DNA of 64,000 bases, from positions 1 to 64,000 of the forward strand of contig JAESUH010000217.1 of assembly GCA_016763155.1 (NCBI GenBank). Direction: 5' to 3'. A program made the position numbers and the translations under genes. Origin of the DNA: Rhizobiaceae bacterium (GTDB lineage: Bacteria; Pseudomonadota; Alphaproteobacteria; Rhizobiales; Rhizobiaceae). Shown here piece after piece: positions 7,917-16,269 of this stretch. Under the pieces are notes generated by a model. It was not told the DNA's origin and made no database searches. It was given only the letters and a program-made list of their open reading frames with translations. Numbering within the stretch: position 1 is the first letter of the stretch; each line of letters opens with the position of its first letter.

Positions 7917-10577
7917 ATGACAAAGTGGGTTTATACATTCGGCGACGGTAAGGCCGAAGGTGCAGCCGACATGAAGAACCTTCTTGGAGGCAAGGGCGCG
8001 AACCTTGCTGAAATGAGTTCTTTGGGAATTCCGGTCCCTCCCGGACTGACGATTACCACCGAGGTTTGTTCTGCCTATTACGATGACAACAACACCTATC
8101 CAGCTGAACTTGAAGGTCAGGTGGATTCGGCGCTTGAAGCAATTTCCACCATAACTGGTAGGAAACTTGGCGATCCATCGGCCCCCTTGCTGGTTTCTGT
8201 GCGCTCCGGTGCAAGGGCTTCCATGCCCGGCATGATGGATACGGTTTTGAACCTCGGGCTGAACGACGAGACCGTTGAAGCGCTGGCCGCTGAATCTGGC
8301 GATGCCCGCTTTGCCTATGACAGCTATCGCCGGTTTATCCAGATGTATTGCGATGTGGTGCTTGGGGTTGAACATGAATTGTTTGAAGAAATTCTGGAAG
8401 ATGCCAAGGCTAATAAGGGCTTTGAGCTCGATACAGAACTAAGCGCCGATGACTGGAGAGCGGTTATTATTCGCTTTAAAAAACTGGTCGAAGCAGAGCT
8501 TGGTGAAGCCTTTCCGCAAGACCCTAAAAAGCAACTCTGGGGTGCCATTAGCGCCGTCTTCCGCTCATGGATGAACCAGCGTGCCGACACCTATCGGCGA
8601 CTGCATAATATCCCTGCAAGTTGGGGTACGGCTGTTAACGTACAGGCAATGGTGTTTGGCAATATGGGCGAAAGTTCCGCCACCGGCGTTGCCTTCACCA
8701 GAGACCCTTCCACGGGCGAAAACCGGCTTTACGGAGAATTTCTGATCAATGCTCAGGGCGAAGACGTGGTGGCGGGCATTCGCACGCCGCAGGATTTGAC
8801 CGAAGAGGCCCGCGAAGCTGCATATTCTGACAAGCCCTCGCTTGAGACTTTGATGCCGGAAGCGTTCGCGGAATTTGTGTCTCTGGCCAACAAGCTGGAA
8901 GTGCATTACCGCGATATGCAGGATATCGAATTCACCATCGAGAAAAATAAATTATGGATTTTGCAGACCCGTTCCGGCAAGCGCACCGCCAAAGCTGCCT
9001 TGCGCATGGCGGTGGAAATGGCTGAGAGCGATTTGATTTCCAAACCCGAGGCGGTTGCAAGGATTGATCCTGCATCCCTCGATCAATTGCTCCACCCAAC
9101 CATCGATCCGGCAGCAAAGCGCGATGTGATCGGCAAGGGCCTGCCAGCATCCCCTGGCGCTGCCACTGGCGGTATCGTGTTTTCCTCTAATGAGGCAGAA
9201 CAGATGAAGGCGCAAGGCAAGCCGGTTATTCTGGTTCGCATTGAAACCAGCCCGGAAGACATTCATGGCATGCATGCGGCCGAAGGCATTCTCACCACCA
9301 GAGGCGGCATGACTTCGCACGCAGCAGTGGTAGCGCGCGGCATGGGCACCCCTTGTATTTCGGGGGCCTCCAGCGTCAAAGTGGATTACACCAATGAAAC
9401 GCTTGTGGCCGGTGGCCGTAATTTTGCCAAGGGCGATATCATCACCATTGATGGCTCTAATGGCCAAATTTTGGCGGGCTCCGTTGATATGGTGCAGCCG
9501 GAACTATCAGGCTATTTCGGCACCATTATGGAATGGGCCGATGGCAGCCGCCGCATGAAAGTGCGCACCAATGCCGATACGCCAGCAGATGCACGCGCCG
9601 CACGTTCCTTTGGCGCAGAAGGTATCGGCCTTTGCCGCACGGAACATATGTTCTTTGACGGTGATCGGATTATCGCTGTGCGCGAAATGATCCTTTCAGA
9701 AGACGAAGCAGGAAGACGCGCAGCACTTGATAAACTGCTGCCGATGCAGCGCTCGGATTTCACTGAATTGTTCGAAATCATGGCTGGCCTGCCGGTAACC
9801 ATCCGTCTGCTTGATCCGCCTCTGCATGAATTTTTGCCGAACACTGATGAAGATATTGCGATAGTGGCAAAGGTGATGAATGTGGACCCGGCGAAACTTC
9901 GTGAGCGCGTAGAATCCTTGCACGAGGTAAACCCGATGCTTGGCCACCGCGGTTGCCGTTTGGCGATTTCCTATCCCGAAATTGCCGAAATGCAAACCCG
10001 CGCCGTCATCGAAGCTGCGATTGCTGCGGAGAAGAAAACCGGCGAGGCAATTGAACCTGAAATCATGGTGCCTTTGGTAGCGCTGGAAGAAGAGTTCACC
10101 TTTGTCAAAGATTTGATTGACCGGGTCGCACGCGAGGTTATCGAAGAAGCGGGCGTTGATTTGAAATATTCCGTTGGTACGATGATTGAACTTCCCCGCG
10201 CTATTTTCCGGGCCGGTGAAATCGCTGAGACGGCAGAGTTTTTCTCCTTCGGCAGCAATGATCTCACCCAAACTACCTTCGGCATTTCAAGAGATGATGC
10301 GGGCTCGTTCCTCGGCACCTATGAGGCACAAAACATCATCGAGCGTGATCCGTTCGTAACCATCGATATAAAAGGCGTCGGCGAACTCATGCGCATCGGC
10401 GCAGAACGCGGCCGCGCCACCCGCCCCGACATAAAACTCGGAATTTGCGGCGAACATGGCGGTGATCCGGATTCGATTTTCTTCTGCGAAACGCTGGGGC
10501 TGGACTATGTTTCGTGTTCACCGTTCAGGGTGCCAATTGCAAGGCTGGCTGCGGCGCAAGCGACAACGAAGAGGTAA
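7917..10577 (+). CDS. ppdK: Pyruvate, phosphate dikinase
   Basis: Cytoplasmic enzyme interconverting pyruvate + ATP + phosphate and PEP + AMP + pyrophosphate. Order of domains: an N-terminal ATP-grasp domain ('LLGGKGANLAEMSSLGIPVPPG', 'SVRSGARASMPGMMDT'), the central swivelling phospho-His domain ('LTTRGGMTSHAAVVARGMG', the His being the phosphorylated residue), and the C-terminal PEP/pyruvate barrel. The barrel shows 'GLCRTEHMFF', 'NPMLGHRGCRL' and the catalytic-Cys stretch 'ICGEHGGDPDS'. The ATG at 7917 with its AAGGA ribosome-binding site gives 886 aa, the normal length; the ORF track start 12 codons earlier adds non-homologous residues. It is divergent to maeB and followed by an unknown gene and the sdh/fum operon. 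Confidence 0.97.
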   Translation: MTKWVYTFGDGKAEGAADMKNLLGGKGANLAEMSSLGIPVPPGLTITTEVCSAYYDDNNTYPAELEGQVDSALEAISTITGRKLGDPSAPLLVSVRSGARASMPGMMDTVLNLGLNDETVEALAAESGDARFAYDSYRRFIQMYCDVVLGVEHELFEEILEDAKANKGFELDTELSADDWRAVIIRFKKLVEAELGEAFPQDPKKQLWGAISAVFRSWMNQRADTYRRLHNIPASWGTAVNVQAMVFGNMGESSATGVAFTRDPSTGENRLYGEFLINAQGEDVVAGIRTPQDLTEEAREAAYSDKPSLETLMPEAFAEFVSLANKLEVHYRDMQDIEFTIEKNKLWILQTRSGKRTAKAALRMAVEMAESDLISKPEAVARIDPASLDQLLHPTIDPAAKRDVIGKGLPASPGAATGGIVFSSNEAEQMKAQGKPVILVRIETSPEDIHGMHAAEGILTTRGGMTSHAAVVARGMGTPCISGASSVKVDYTNETLVAGGRNFAKGDIITIDGSNGQILAGSVDMVQPELSGYFGTIMEWADGSRRMKVRTNADTPADARAARSFGAEGIGLCRTEHMFFDGDRIIAVREMILSEDEAGRRAALDKLLPMQRSDFTELFEIMAGLPVTIRLLDPPLHEFLPNTDEDIAIVAKVMNVDPAKLRERVESLHEVNPMLGHRGCRLAISYPEIAEMQTRAVIEAAIAAEKKTGEAIEPEIMVPLVALEEEFTFVKDLIDRVAREVIEEAGVDLKYSVGTMIELPRAIFRAGEIAETAEFFSFGSNDLTQTTFGISRDDAGSFLGTYEAQNIIERDPFVTIDIKGVGELMRIGAERGRATRPDIKLGICGEHGGDPDSIFFCETLGLDYVSCSPFRVPIARLAAAQATTKR

Positions 10578-10586
10578 TTCCTTAAA

Positions 10587-11363
10587 ATGTTCTGGCGCGC
10601 CAAACCGACTATCGACAAGGATGACGAGGGTTGGCAGCTTGAGGCATGGGGTTGGCTATTGGAAAATCTGGGAGGTGTTGAGGGGCTAAAAAGTTACCCG
10701 GCCTTAAAGCCTTCGCAAGCCGATTTCCCGCCTTCTGGAAAAAAACAAATTGCACATGCCGAATTTGTGTTTGAGCAAGTTGCCTCTCGGCTTAATGTTG
10801 ACCCTGGCGATTTTGAACTGGCGCTTCAAGACGAGGATGTTGATCCGATAGTTGGTCCGCTGGCTATTGTCGCAAACGTGCCAAATACTCCTCTTGGCAC
10901 ATATCAACTTGATGGCAATCACAAACACATAATTACCGTCAATCCCAGCAGCCTTAAAGATTTAGAACAATTAATTGCCACCATTGCTCATGAGATTTGT
11001 CACCCAATTCTTCTCACCTTTCCTGAAGCCCCTCCGGGAGGAGCGGAGGCCGAGGAATATGCAACTGACCTTGCGATGGCATTTTTCGGGTTTGGTGTAT
11101 TTGGCGGCAATTCTGCTTTTGTTCATAATCAATTCAATGATAACGCGACCGGGACGCAGGGATGGTCAATCAGCCGCTCGGGATATCTCACGCAGAATGA
11201 ATGGGGCTATGCATTAGCCCTCCGGCATTTGCTAACGCAAGCACCGGAAGAAAGCTGGTTAGAATATCTGGTCGAAGGTCCAATGATTAATTTTCAAAAG
11301 AACCTCAAATATCTCAGGAAGAATATGGATATTGTTGAAGATCTACGTCAACGATTTTCTTGA
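10587..11363 (+). CDS. Unknown protein with an HExxH metallopeptidase-like motif
   Basis: I do not recognise the family. The 258-aa protein has no signal peptide or membrane segment and should be cytoplasmic. Residues 135-139 read HEICH inside 'LIATIAHEICHPILL', the HExxH zinc-binding pattern in a hydrophobic helix. About 15-20 residues later 'GGAEAEEYATDLAMAFFG' offers acidic residues (E154, E156/157, D161) that could be the third ligand, resembling ImmA/IrrE-type and other gluzincin helices in layout only. The frame lies nine bases after ppdK and about 36 bases before the sdh operon, same strand, so it may be carried on the ppdK transcript. Protease activity is an inference from the motif. 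It could equally be an inactive member of such a fold. Confidence 0.7.
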   Translation: MFWRAKPTIDKDDEGWQLEAWGWLLENLGGVEGLKSYPALKPSQADFPPSGKKQIAHAEFVFEQVASRLNVDPGDFELALQDEDVDPIVGPLAIVANVPNTPLGTYQLDGNHKHIITVNPSSLKDLEQLIATIAHEICHPILLTFPEAPPGGAEAEEYATDLAMAFFGFGVFGGNSAFVHNQFNDNATGTQGWSISRSGYLTQNEWGYALALRHLLTQAPEESWLEYLVEGPMINFQKNLKYLRKNMDIVEDLRQRFS

Positions 11364-11399
11364 TTGTAACATTCCTCCCTTTGCGTATAGATTACGCTA

Positions 11400-12131
11400 A
11401 TGAAAACAACGTCCAATTCCCAAATGGAAGTTCGCATCTGGCGCGGTAAGGCTGAGGGGGCGTTTTCCTCTTATCATGTGCCGGTGCGCGACAATCAAAC
11501 CATATTGGATGTGGTGACTGAAATTCAACGGGAGCAGGAACCTGCTCTGGCTTATCGTTTTGCCTGTCGGGTCGGGGTTTGTGGCTCCTGTGCCATGACC
11601 GTGAATGGCAAGCCGCGCTGGACTTGTCGTACCCATGTTACCCGCGTTGCCCATGAGGGCGTGCTGACGATTGAACCTTTGCGCAATCTGCCTCGTATCA
11701 AAGATCTTGTTTGCGATATGGGCGATTTTTTTCAAAAATGGCAAAAGGCTGGCGGCAAGCATTCGGGTTCGCTCACGCGGGCGGATAAGCCTGCGCTGGT
11801 TGATATAACCAACCCCGCGCGTGTTACTGCCAATGCAGCGATTGAATGTATCAACTGCGCGATCTGTTATAGCGCTTGCGATGTGGTGGCGTGGGATAAG
11901 GATTATCTTGGGCCTGCTGCGCTTAACCGCGCTTGGACGCTGGTCAATGACGAGCGTCATAGCGAGCGCGAAGAAACCTTTGATAAATCCTTTGGCGAAG
12001 GGGGCTGCGGTTCTTGTCATTCTCAGGGGAACTGTACGCGCCACTGTCCCGTGGAAATTAGTCCGTCTGAAAGCATTGCCGGGTTGAAACGGGCTGCGTT
12101 TTCCGGCTTGCCGAAAATGGATGGCAATTGA
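11400..12131 (+). CDS. Succinate dehydrogenase/fumarate reductase iron-sulfur subunit
   Basis: The electron-transfer subunit linking the flavoprotein to the membrane anchor. All three cluster-binding regions are visible. The [2Fe-2S] ferredoxin-like site is 'CRVGVCGSCAMTVNGKPRWTC'-like (residues about 57-78). The [4Fe-4S] site is 'CINCAICYSACD' (about 150-161). The third cluster has ligands in 'CGSCHSQGNC' and 'CPVEI' (about 203-220). The length of 243 aa is normal. It is the first gene of an operon in the order B-C-D-A followed by fumarase; the stop TGA overlaps the next ATG (TGATG). The order differs from the common C-D-A-B sdh operon of alphaproteobacteria, suggesting a second, specialised complex. 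Direction of the reaction cannot be told from this subunit. Confidence 0.92.
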   Translation: MKTTSNSQMEVRIWRGKAEGAFSSYHVPVRDNQTILDVVTEIQREQEPALAYRFACRVGVCGSCAMTVNGKPRWTCRTHVTRVAHEGVLTIEPLRNLPRIKDLVCDMGDFFQKWQKAGGKHSGSLTRADKPALVDITNPARVTANAAIECINCAICYSACDVVAWDKDYLGPAALNRAWTLVNDERHSEREETFDKSFGEGGCGSCHSQGNCTRHCPVEISPSESIAGLKRAAFSGLPKMDGN

Positions 12132-12457
12132 TGGAGCGTACTCTTTTCAAAGCCCAGCGTATCAGCGCGATATTATTGGCGCCGTGGGTGCTAATCCATC
12201 TGGGGCTAATTCTTTATGCGGTACGTGGCGGATTGACCGCTGCTGAAATTCTCGATCGGACGCAGGGCAGTCTCTTTTGGGGATTGTTTTACGGCAGCTT
12301 CGTGCTGCTGGTGACCGTTCATGCGCCGATTGGCCTGCGCAATATTTTGCGCGAATGGACACCGCTGAAAAGCGATAACATTAACCCGATGTGCTTCATG
12401 TTCGGGCTGTTTATTTTGGTGATGGGCATTCGCGCTGTCGCGGCGGTGGTAGGATGA
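12131..12457 (+). CDS. Succinate dehydrogenase/fumarate reductase membrane anchor, first subunit
   Basis: A 108-aa integral membrane protein with three predicted helices (around residues 12-32, 47-70 and 84-106). His residues near the first helix ('WVLIHLGL') and in 'VTVHAPIGLRNIL' are candidate heme ligands; the H-x(3)-GLR pattern is common in cytochrome b anchors of this superfamily. The ATG overlapping the upstream stop is preferred to the TTG one codon earlier. Its own stop overlaps the next start (ATGA). Identity as an anchor is supported mainly by operon position between the iron-sulfur subunit and the flavoprotein plus the topology. Confidence 0.85.
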   Translation: MERTLFKAQRISAILLAPWVLIHLGLILYAVRGGLTAAEILDRTQGSLFWGLFYGSFVLLVTVHAPIGLRNILREWTPLKSDNINPMCFMFGLFILVMGIRAVAAVVG

Positions 12458-12816
12458 ACAAACTTGGTTTGGGCAAACACCGCCTTCACAAATCTTACTT
12501 CGCATTTCTTGGCCACAGGCTTTCGGGACTGGCGCTGGCGATCTTTTTGCCGTTTCATTTTCTGGCCCTTGGGCTGGCGATGGAGGGGGATAATGCCCTC
12601 GACCAAATGCTTGCGTTTACCGATAACCCAATCGTGAAATTTGCCGAATGGGGGCTGGTGATTTTGCTGGCACTGCATTTCTCTTTCGGGCTGCGTGTGC
12701 TGCTGCTTGAATTCACACCTTGGCCGAGCCGCACTGACCCGAGGCTCGGCTGGATACTCCCCGGCCTGTTTGCTGCGGCTTTCATTGGGTTAATATTTAT
12801 TGTGCAGGTGATGTGA
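12454..12816 (+). CDS. Succinate dehydrogenase cytochrome b-type membrane anchor, second subunit
   Basis: A 120-aa protein with three predicted membrane helices. The N-terminal 'HRLSGLALAIFLPFHFLAL' matches the conserved 'HRxSG' pattern of SdhC-type cytochrome b556 subunits, and 'LALHFSFGLRVLLLEF' repeats the H-x(3)-GLR pattern of the preceding anchor. Conserved His residues probably bind heme b and line the quinone site. The ORF track begins 21 codons too early. The ATG overlapping the upstream stop (ATGA) is the natural translationally coupled start. The stop overlaps the flavoprotein start (TGATG). Confidence 0.88.
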   Translation: MNKLGLGKHRLHKSYFAFLGHRLSGLALAIFLPFHFLALGLAMEGDNALDQMLAFTDNPIVKFAEWGLVILLALHFSFGLRVLLLEFTPWPSRTDPRLGWILPGLFAAAFIGLIFIVQVM

Positions 12817-14555
12817 TGCAGATTGAACGTCATGAGACGGATATTCTGGTGCTTGGCACGGGCGGCGCGGGGTTGTTTGCAGCGCTCCATGCCAAGCAAA
12901 CTAACCCTGATGTGAAAATCACCATCGCTGCCAAAGGCTTGCTTGGCAAAAGTGGCTGCACCCGCATGGTTCAGGGCGGCTACAATGTGGCGCTGGCTGA
13001 TGGGGATTCCGTCGAGCGCCATTTCATGGATACGATTGTCGGTGGCAAATGGTTGCCACGGCAAGATTTGGCATGGAATTTATGTGTCAAAGCGGTAGAG
13101 CGCGTTCAGGAACTTGAAAATGAGCTTGGCTGTTTTTTTGATCGCAATACCGATGGCAGCCTGCACCAAAAAGCCTTTGCCGGACAAAGCTTTGACCGCA
13201 CGGTACACAAGGGTGATCTCACCGGCATTGAAATCATTAACCGGCTAATGGAACAGGTCTGGGCTCTGGAATTTGATGCGCTGGAGGAACACCGCGCTAT
13301 TGAACTGATCCCGGCGAAGGATGGTTCAGGTATTTCCGGTGTGCTGCTGGTTGATGTCCGTACGGGTGGCTATCGTTTTGTGAAAGCAAAAGCGGTGTTG
13401 CTTGGCACCGGGGCCGGGCCGACCATGTATCTCTATCACACACCATCGGGGGATAAATCCTGCGATGGGTTGGCGATGGCGCTGCGTTATGGCCTTAAAT
13501 TGCGAGATATGGAGATGGTGCAATTCCATCCGACCGGACTGCTTGGCGGGCCAAATACGCGCATGACCGGCACGGTTCTCGAAGAAGGCCTGCGCGGAGC
13601 CGGAGGGCATTTGCTCAATGGGGACGGTGAGCGTTTCATGCAGAATTATCACCCCAATGGCGAACGGGCGACACGCGATATTGTTTCGCGCGCGATCTAT
13701 TCCGAAATGCGCGATGGGCGCACCACTTCCATGGGCGGTGTCTATATCAAGATGGGTCACCTTGGACCGGAAATGGTGGCGAAGAAATTCCCCGGCATGG
13801 TCAAGCGTTGTGCCGATTGCGGATTCGATCTGGCGGGAGGCCTAGTGGAGGTGGTTCCGACCGCGCATTATATGATGGGCGGCGTCGAATTCGAGATGGA
13901 TTGCTCCACCGCCTCGCCGGGGCTTTATGCGGCCGGTGAGGATTGTGGCGGTGTGCATGGGGCCAACCGGCTCGGCGGCAACGGGGTTGCTAACTCCACT
14001 GTCTATGGCGGCATTGCTGGTGAAACCATGGCTCGGTTTGTTGCCAAAGAGGGTGTTTTGCGCGATCCGGATGAGAGCATTATCGATCAAGGCATTGCAC
14101 GAGCCGAACGGCCCTTCGGGCAAAAATCCGGCAATCTGAATGCTTTACGCGAAAACCTTTGGCAGGATATGTGGAATGAGGTGGGCATTATGCGCACCGC
14201 CGATAGTCTTGCCAAAGGCCAACAGGCGCTCTCGCAGCACCGGCAAGAACTTGTAAAAACCGGACTTGCCGATGGCGACCGTGCTTTTAATCTCACATGG
14301 CATGACTGGTTGAATATGGACAGCCTACTCGAAATTTCTTCGGTGATTACCACCGCTTCGCAATTGCGCGAAGATAGCCGTGGCGCGCATTTCAGGGAAG
14401 ATTTTCCTGATACGGGCGATCTCGATACGACCAAATATACGCAAATCCATCTAAAAGGTGATACGCTCGAAACGGATATGGTTCCGGTGGAATTTACAAT
14501 CGTGAAACCGGGCGAATCCCTGATTGATGATGAGGCAGGAGCACCTCCCAAATGA
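12816..14555 (+). CDS. Succinate dehydrogenase/fumarate reductase flavoprotein subunit, lacking the FAD-linking His
   Basis: Catalytic subunit interconverting succinate and fumarate. The dinucleotide motif 'LVLGTGGAGLFAALHA' is at residues 11-26. Active-site regions are all present: 'QFHPTGL', 'LEEGLRGAGGHLLNGDGERF', 'ATRDIVSRAI', 'PTAHYMMGG' and 'GANRLGGNGV'. The residue that carries covalent FAD in SdhA/FrdA (His in 'SHTxxAQGG') is replaced: here the aligned stretch reads 'GCTRMVQGG', with Cys48 in the His position. FAD is therefore probably bound non-covalently. Published E. coli FrdA mutants lacking this His keep part of fumarate reduction and lose succinate oxidation, so this enzyme might favour fumarate reduction, but that is inference. 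The 579-aa length is normal. The stop overlaps the fumarase alpha start (ATGA). Confidence 0.92.
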   Translation: MQIERHETDILVLGTGGAGLFAALHAKQTNPDVKITIAAKGLLGKSGCTRMVQGGYNVALADGDSVERHFMDTIVGGKWLPRQDLAWNLCVKAVERVQELENELGCFFDRNTDGSLHQKAFAGQSFDRTVHKGDLTGIEIINRLMEQVWALEFDALEEHRAIELIPAKDGSGISGVLLVDVRTGGYRFVKAKAVLLGTGAGPTMYLYHTPSGDKSCDGLAMALRYGLKLRDMEMVQFHPTGLLGGPNTRMTGTVLEEGLRGAGGHLLNGDGERFMQNYHPNGERATRDIVSRAIYSEMRDGRTTSMGGVYIKMGHLGPEMVAKKFPGMVKRCADCGFDLAGGLVEVVPTAHYMMGGVEFEMDCSTASPGLYAAGEDCGGVHGANRLGGNGVANSTVYGGIAGETMARFVAKEGVLRDPDESIIDQGIARAERPFGQKSGNLNALRENLWQDMWNEVGIMRTADSLAKGQQALSQHRQELVKTGLADGDRAFNLTWHDWLNMDSLLEISSVITTASQLREDSRGAHFREDFPDTGDLDTTKYTQIHLKGDTLETDMVPVEFTIVKPGESLIDDEAGAPPK

Positions 14556-15508
14556 TACTGATAGAAACCCTCGAAGAGGCCGCATACGAAATCACAAAGA
14601 AGGCGGCCATTGATATTCCCGAGGACTATTATACCGGCATTCGCGGTATGATTGATCTGGAAAAGGGCGACCTATCCTCCTTCGTATTGGAGGCCATGTG
14701 CGACAATTGGGAGGCAGCTACCGCTGATCGGCGGCCCATGTGTGCTGATACCGGTCTGCCGCGTTACTATGTAAAAATGGGCGATGATGCGTCTTTCAGT
14801 GGTGGCTTCACCGGACTGGAACGCGCGCTTCGTAGCGCCACGGCTCGCGCCACCCATGATGTTCCCCTGCGGCCAAACCGGGTGCATCCGCTTTGGCGCA
14901 CGGAGCATAATAATAATGTAGGGCTGAACGCACCGGAGATTGACTGGTCGTTTGAGCCTGGTGTGGACTGGATTGATATTACCACCGTGCAAAAAGGTGG
15001 TCTGTTTGGCACCGATTACCGGATGCTTTTCCCCGGTGATGGCATTGATGGCATCAAACGGTTTTTCCTTGATACGTTGATTGCCTTCGGCAAGCGCGGT
15101 CTCGCCTGTCAGCCAGCAATTGTTGGCGTGGGCGTTGGTGGTTCGAAAGATACCTGCATGCAATTGGGCAAGCAGGCGGCATGTCTGCGCACAGTTGGCA
15201 ACCGCAATCCTGACCCGAAAATTGCCGAGCTTGAACTGGAACTCAAAGATCTTGGCAATTCTATCGGCATGGGGCCGATGGGTTTTGTTGGTTCTTCGAT
15301 GGTTGTTGATTGTCATATCGAAGCGGGTTTTACCCATACGGGCGGGATGCCTGTGAGCATTCACACATTTTGCTTATCATCGCGCCGCGCCACGGCTCGT
15401 ATTCATAAAGACGGCAGCATTGAATACAGAACGAACCCGGAATGGTTCACCCCTTATATGAGACGGGAGACGATAGATTGGCCCACACCCTTAAGCAAGT
15501 CAGCCTGA
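14552..15508 (+). CDS. Class I fumarate hydratase, alpha subunit (N-terminal type)
   Basis: Iron-sulfur fumarase (or tartrate dehydratase-type) subunit; with the beta subunit it hydrates fumarate to malate using a [4Fe-4S] cluster. Candidate cluster ligands are Cys in 'PMCADTGLPRYYV', in 'GVGGSKDTCMQLGKQAAC', and in the C-terminal third. The glycine-rich 'GVGVGGSKDTC' is a family hallmark. The length of 318 aa fits a split two-subunit enzyme rather than the single-chain FumA. The start overlaps the flavoprotein stop (ATGA), so product of one enzyme is substrate of the next in the same operon. Fumarase is preferred to tartrate dehydratase because of this linkage. Confidence 0.9.
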   Translation: MILIETLEEAAYEITKKAAIDIPEDYYTGIRGMIDLEKGDLSSFVLEAMCDNWEAATADRRPMCADTGLPRYYVKMGDDASFSGGFTGLERALRSATARATHDVPLRPNRVHPLWRTEHNNNVGLNAPEIDWSFEPGVDWIDITTVQKGGLFGTDYRMLFPGDGIDGIKRFFLDTLIAFGKRGLACQPAIVGVGVGGSKDTCMQLGKQAACLRTVGNRNPDPKIAELELELKDLGNSIGMGPMGFVGSSMVVDCHIEAGFTHTGGMPVSIHTFCLSSRRATARIHKDGSIEYRTNPEWFTPYMRRETIDWPTPLSKSA

Positions 15509-16149
15509 ATATTCCAGCAAGCCCGGAAGATATTGCAGCGCTGGAAATCGGTTCCATCGTATTCCTCAACGGCGTGGTCTATACCGCCCGCGAGGGGGTT
15601 TACGACATGGTGATGAATAAGGGCCGTGTGCTTCCCAATGACCTTAAAGAACTGACCAATGTCAATTTTCATTGTTCGCCAGCTGCTGCATCCAATGAGG
15701 ATGGCAGCTATAGGATTGGCGGCGTTACGGCCACGGCCAGCTTCCGGTTTTCAAAGCAAATGCCAGATTGGCTTGATCTTACCGAAACCAAAATCATCAT
15801 CGGCAAAGGCGGCATGCGCAAGGAAGATTACAAGAACGTGCTTGCTCCGCGCAAAGTGGTTTATCTTTCTACGGTTGGTTACGGCACCGGTGCCTTGCTC
15901 GGGCGCGGGGTGAAAAATGTGCATGCGGTGCATTGGCTCGATGAACTAGGAATTGCTCAGGCACTGTGGATGTTTCAGGTGGAAAATTTCGGTCCGTTCA
16001 TTGTCGATAGCGATATCGAAGGCAATTCCTTGTTTGTTAATCAGGGTGAGCTTGTAAACAAGAATATAGACAAGCTTTATGAAGATCTCAAAAAACCAGC
16101 GCTGCATCGCTATGGCGAGACAGATGATCGCAAAGACGAATTGATGTAA
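15478..16149 (+). CDS. Class I fumarate hydratase, beta subunit (C-terminal type)
   Basis: Small subunit of the two-part class I fumarase. It contains 'GSIVFLNGVVYTAREGVY', 'NFHCSPAA' and 'IIGKGGMRKEDY', typical of the FumA C-terminal swivelling domain. The track starts at an ATG 36 bases earlier, deep inside the alpha gene. I prefer the TTG ('LAHTLKQVSLNIP', translated MAHTLK) because a GGGAG sequence lies just ahead of it and the product fits the family N-terminus. This gives 223 aa and an overlap of 31 bases with the alpha gene. It is the last gene of the sdh-fum operon. Confidence 0.88.
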   Translation: MAHTLKQVSLNIPASPEDIAALEIGSIVFLNGVVYTAREGVYDMVMNKGRVLPNDLKELTNVNFHCSPAAASNEDGSYRIGGVTATASFRFSKQMPDWLDLTETKIIIGKGGMRKEDYKNVLAPRKVVYLSTVGYGTGALLGRGVKNVHAVHWLDELGIAQALWMFQVENFGPFIVDSDIEGNSLFVNQGELVNKNIDKLYEDLKKPALHRYGETDDRKDELM

Positions 16150-16213
16150 GATGATGAGATAACTCGGCATCTTAACCCTATTGTTCTGAATCTGTATCTC
16201 CACCTGAATCCGC

Positions 16214-16242
16214 TTGACTGACCGTCATTTCGCAATAGTATC
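16214..16242 (+). promoter_or_regulatory. Possible sigma-70 promoter of the first HAAT importer operon
   Basis: TTGACT and AGTATC are separated by 17 bases about 30 bases before the substrate-binding protein start. The -35 is good and the -10 weak, so this is only a candidate. A very strong GGGAGGAA ribosome-binding site follows just before the ATG. Confidence 0.35.
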
Positions 16243-16269
16243 TTCATTATTCTAAATGGGAGGAATAAA

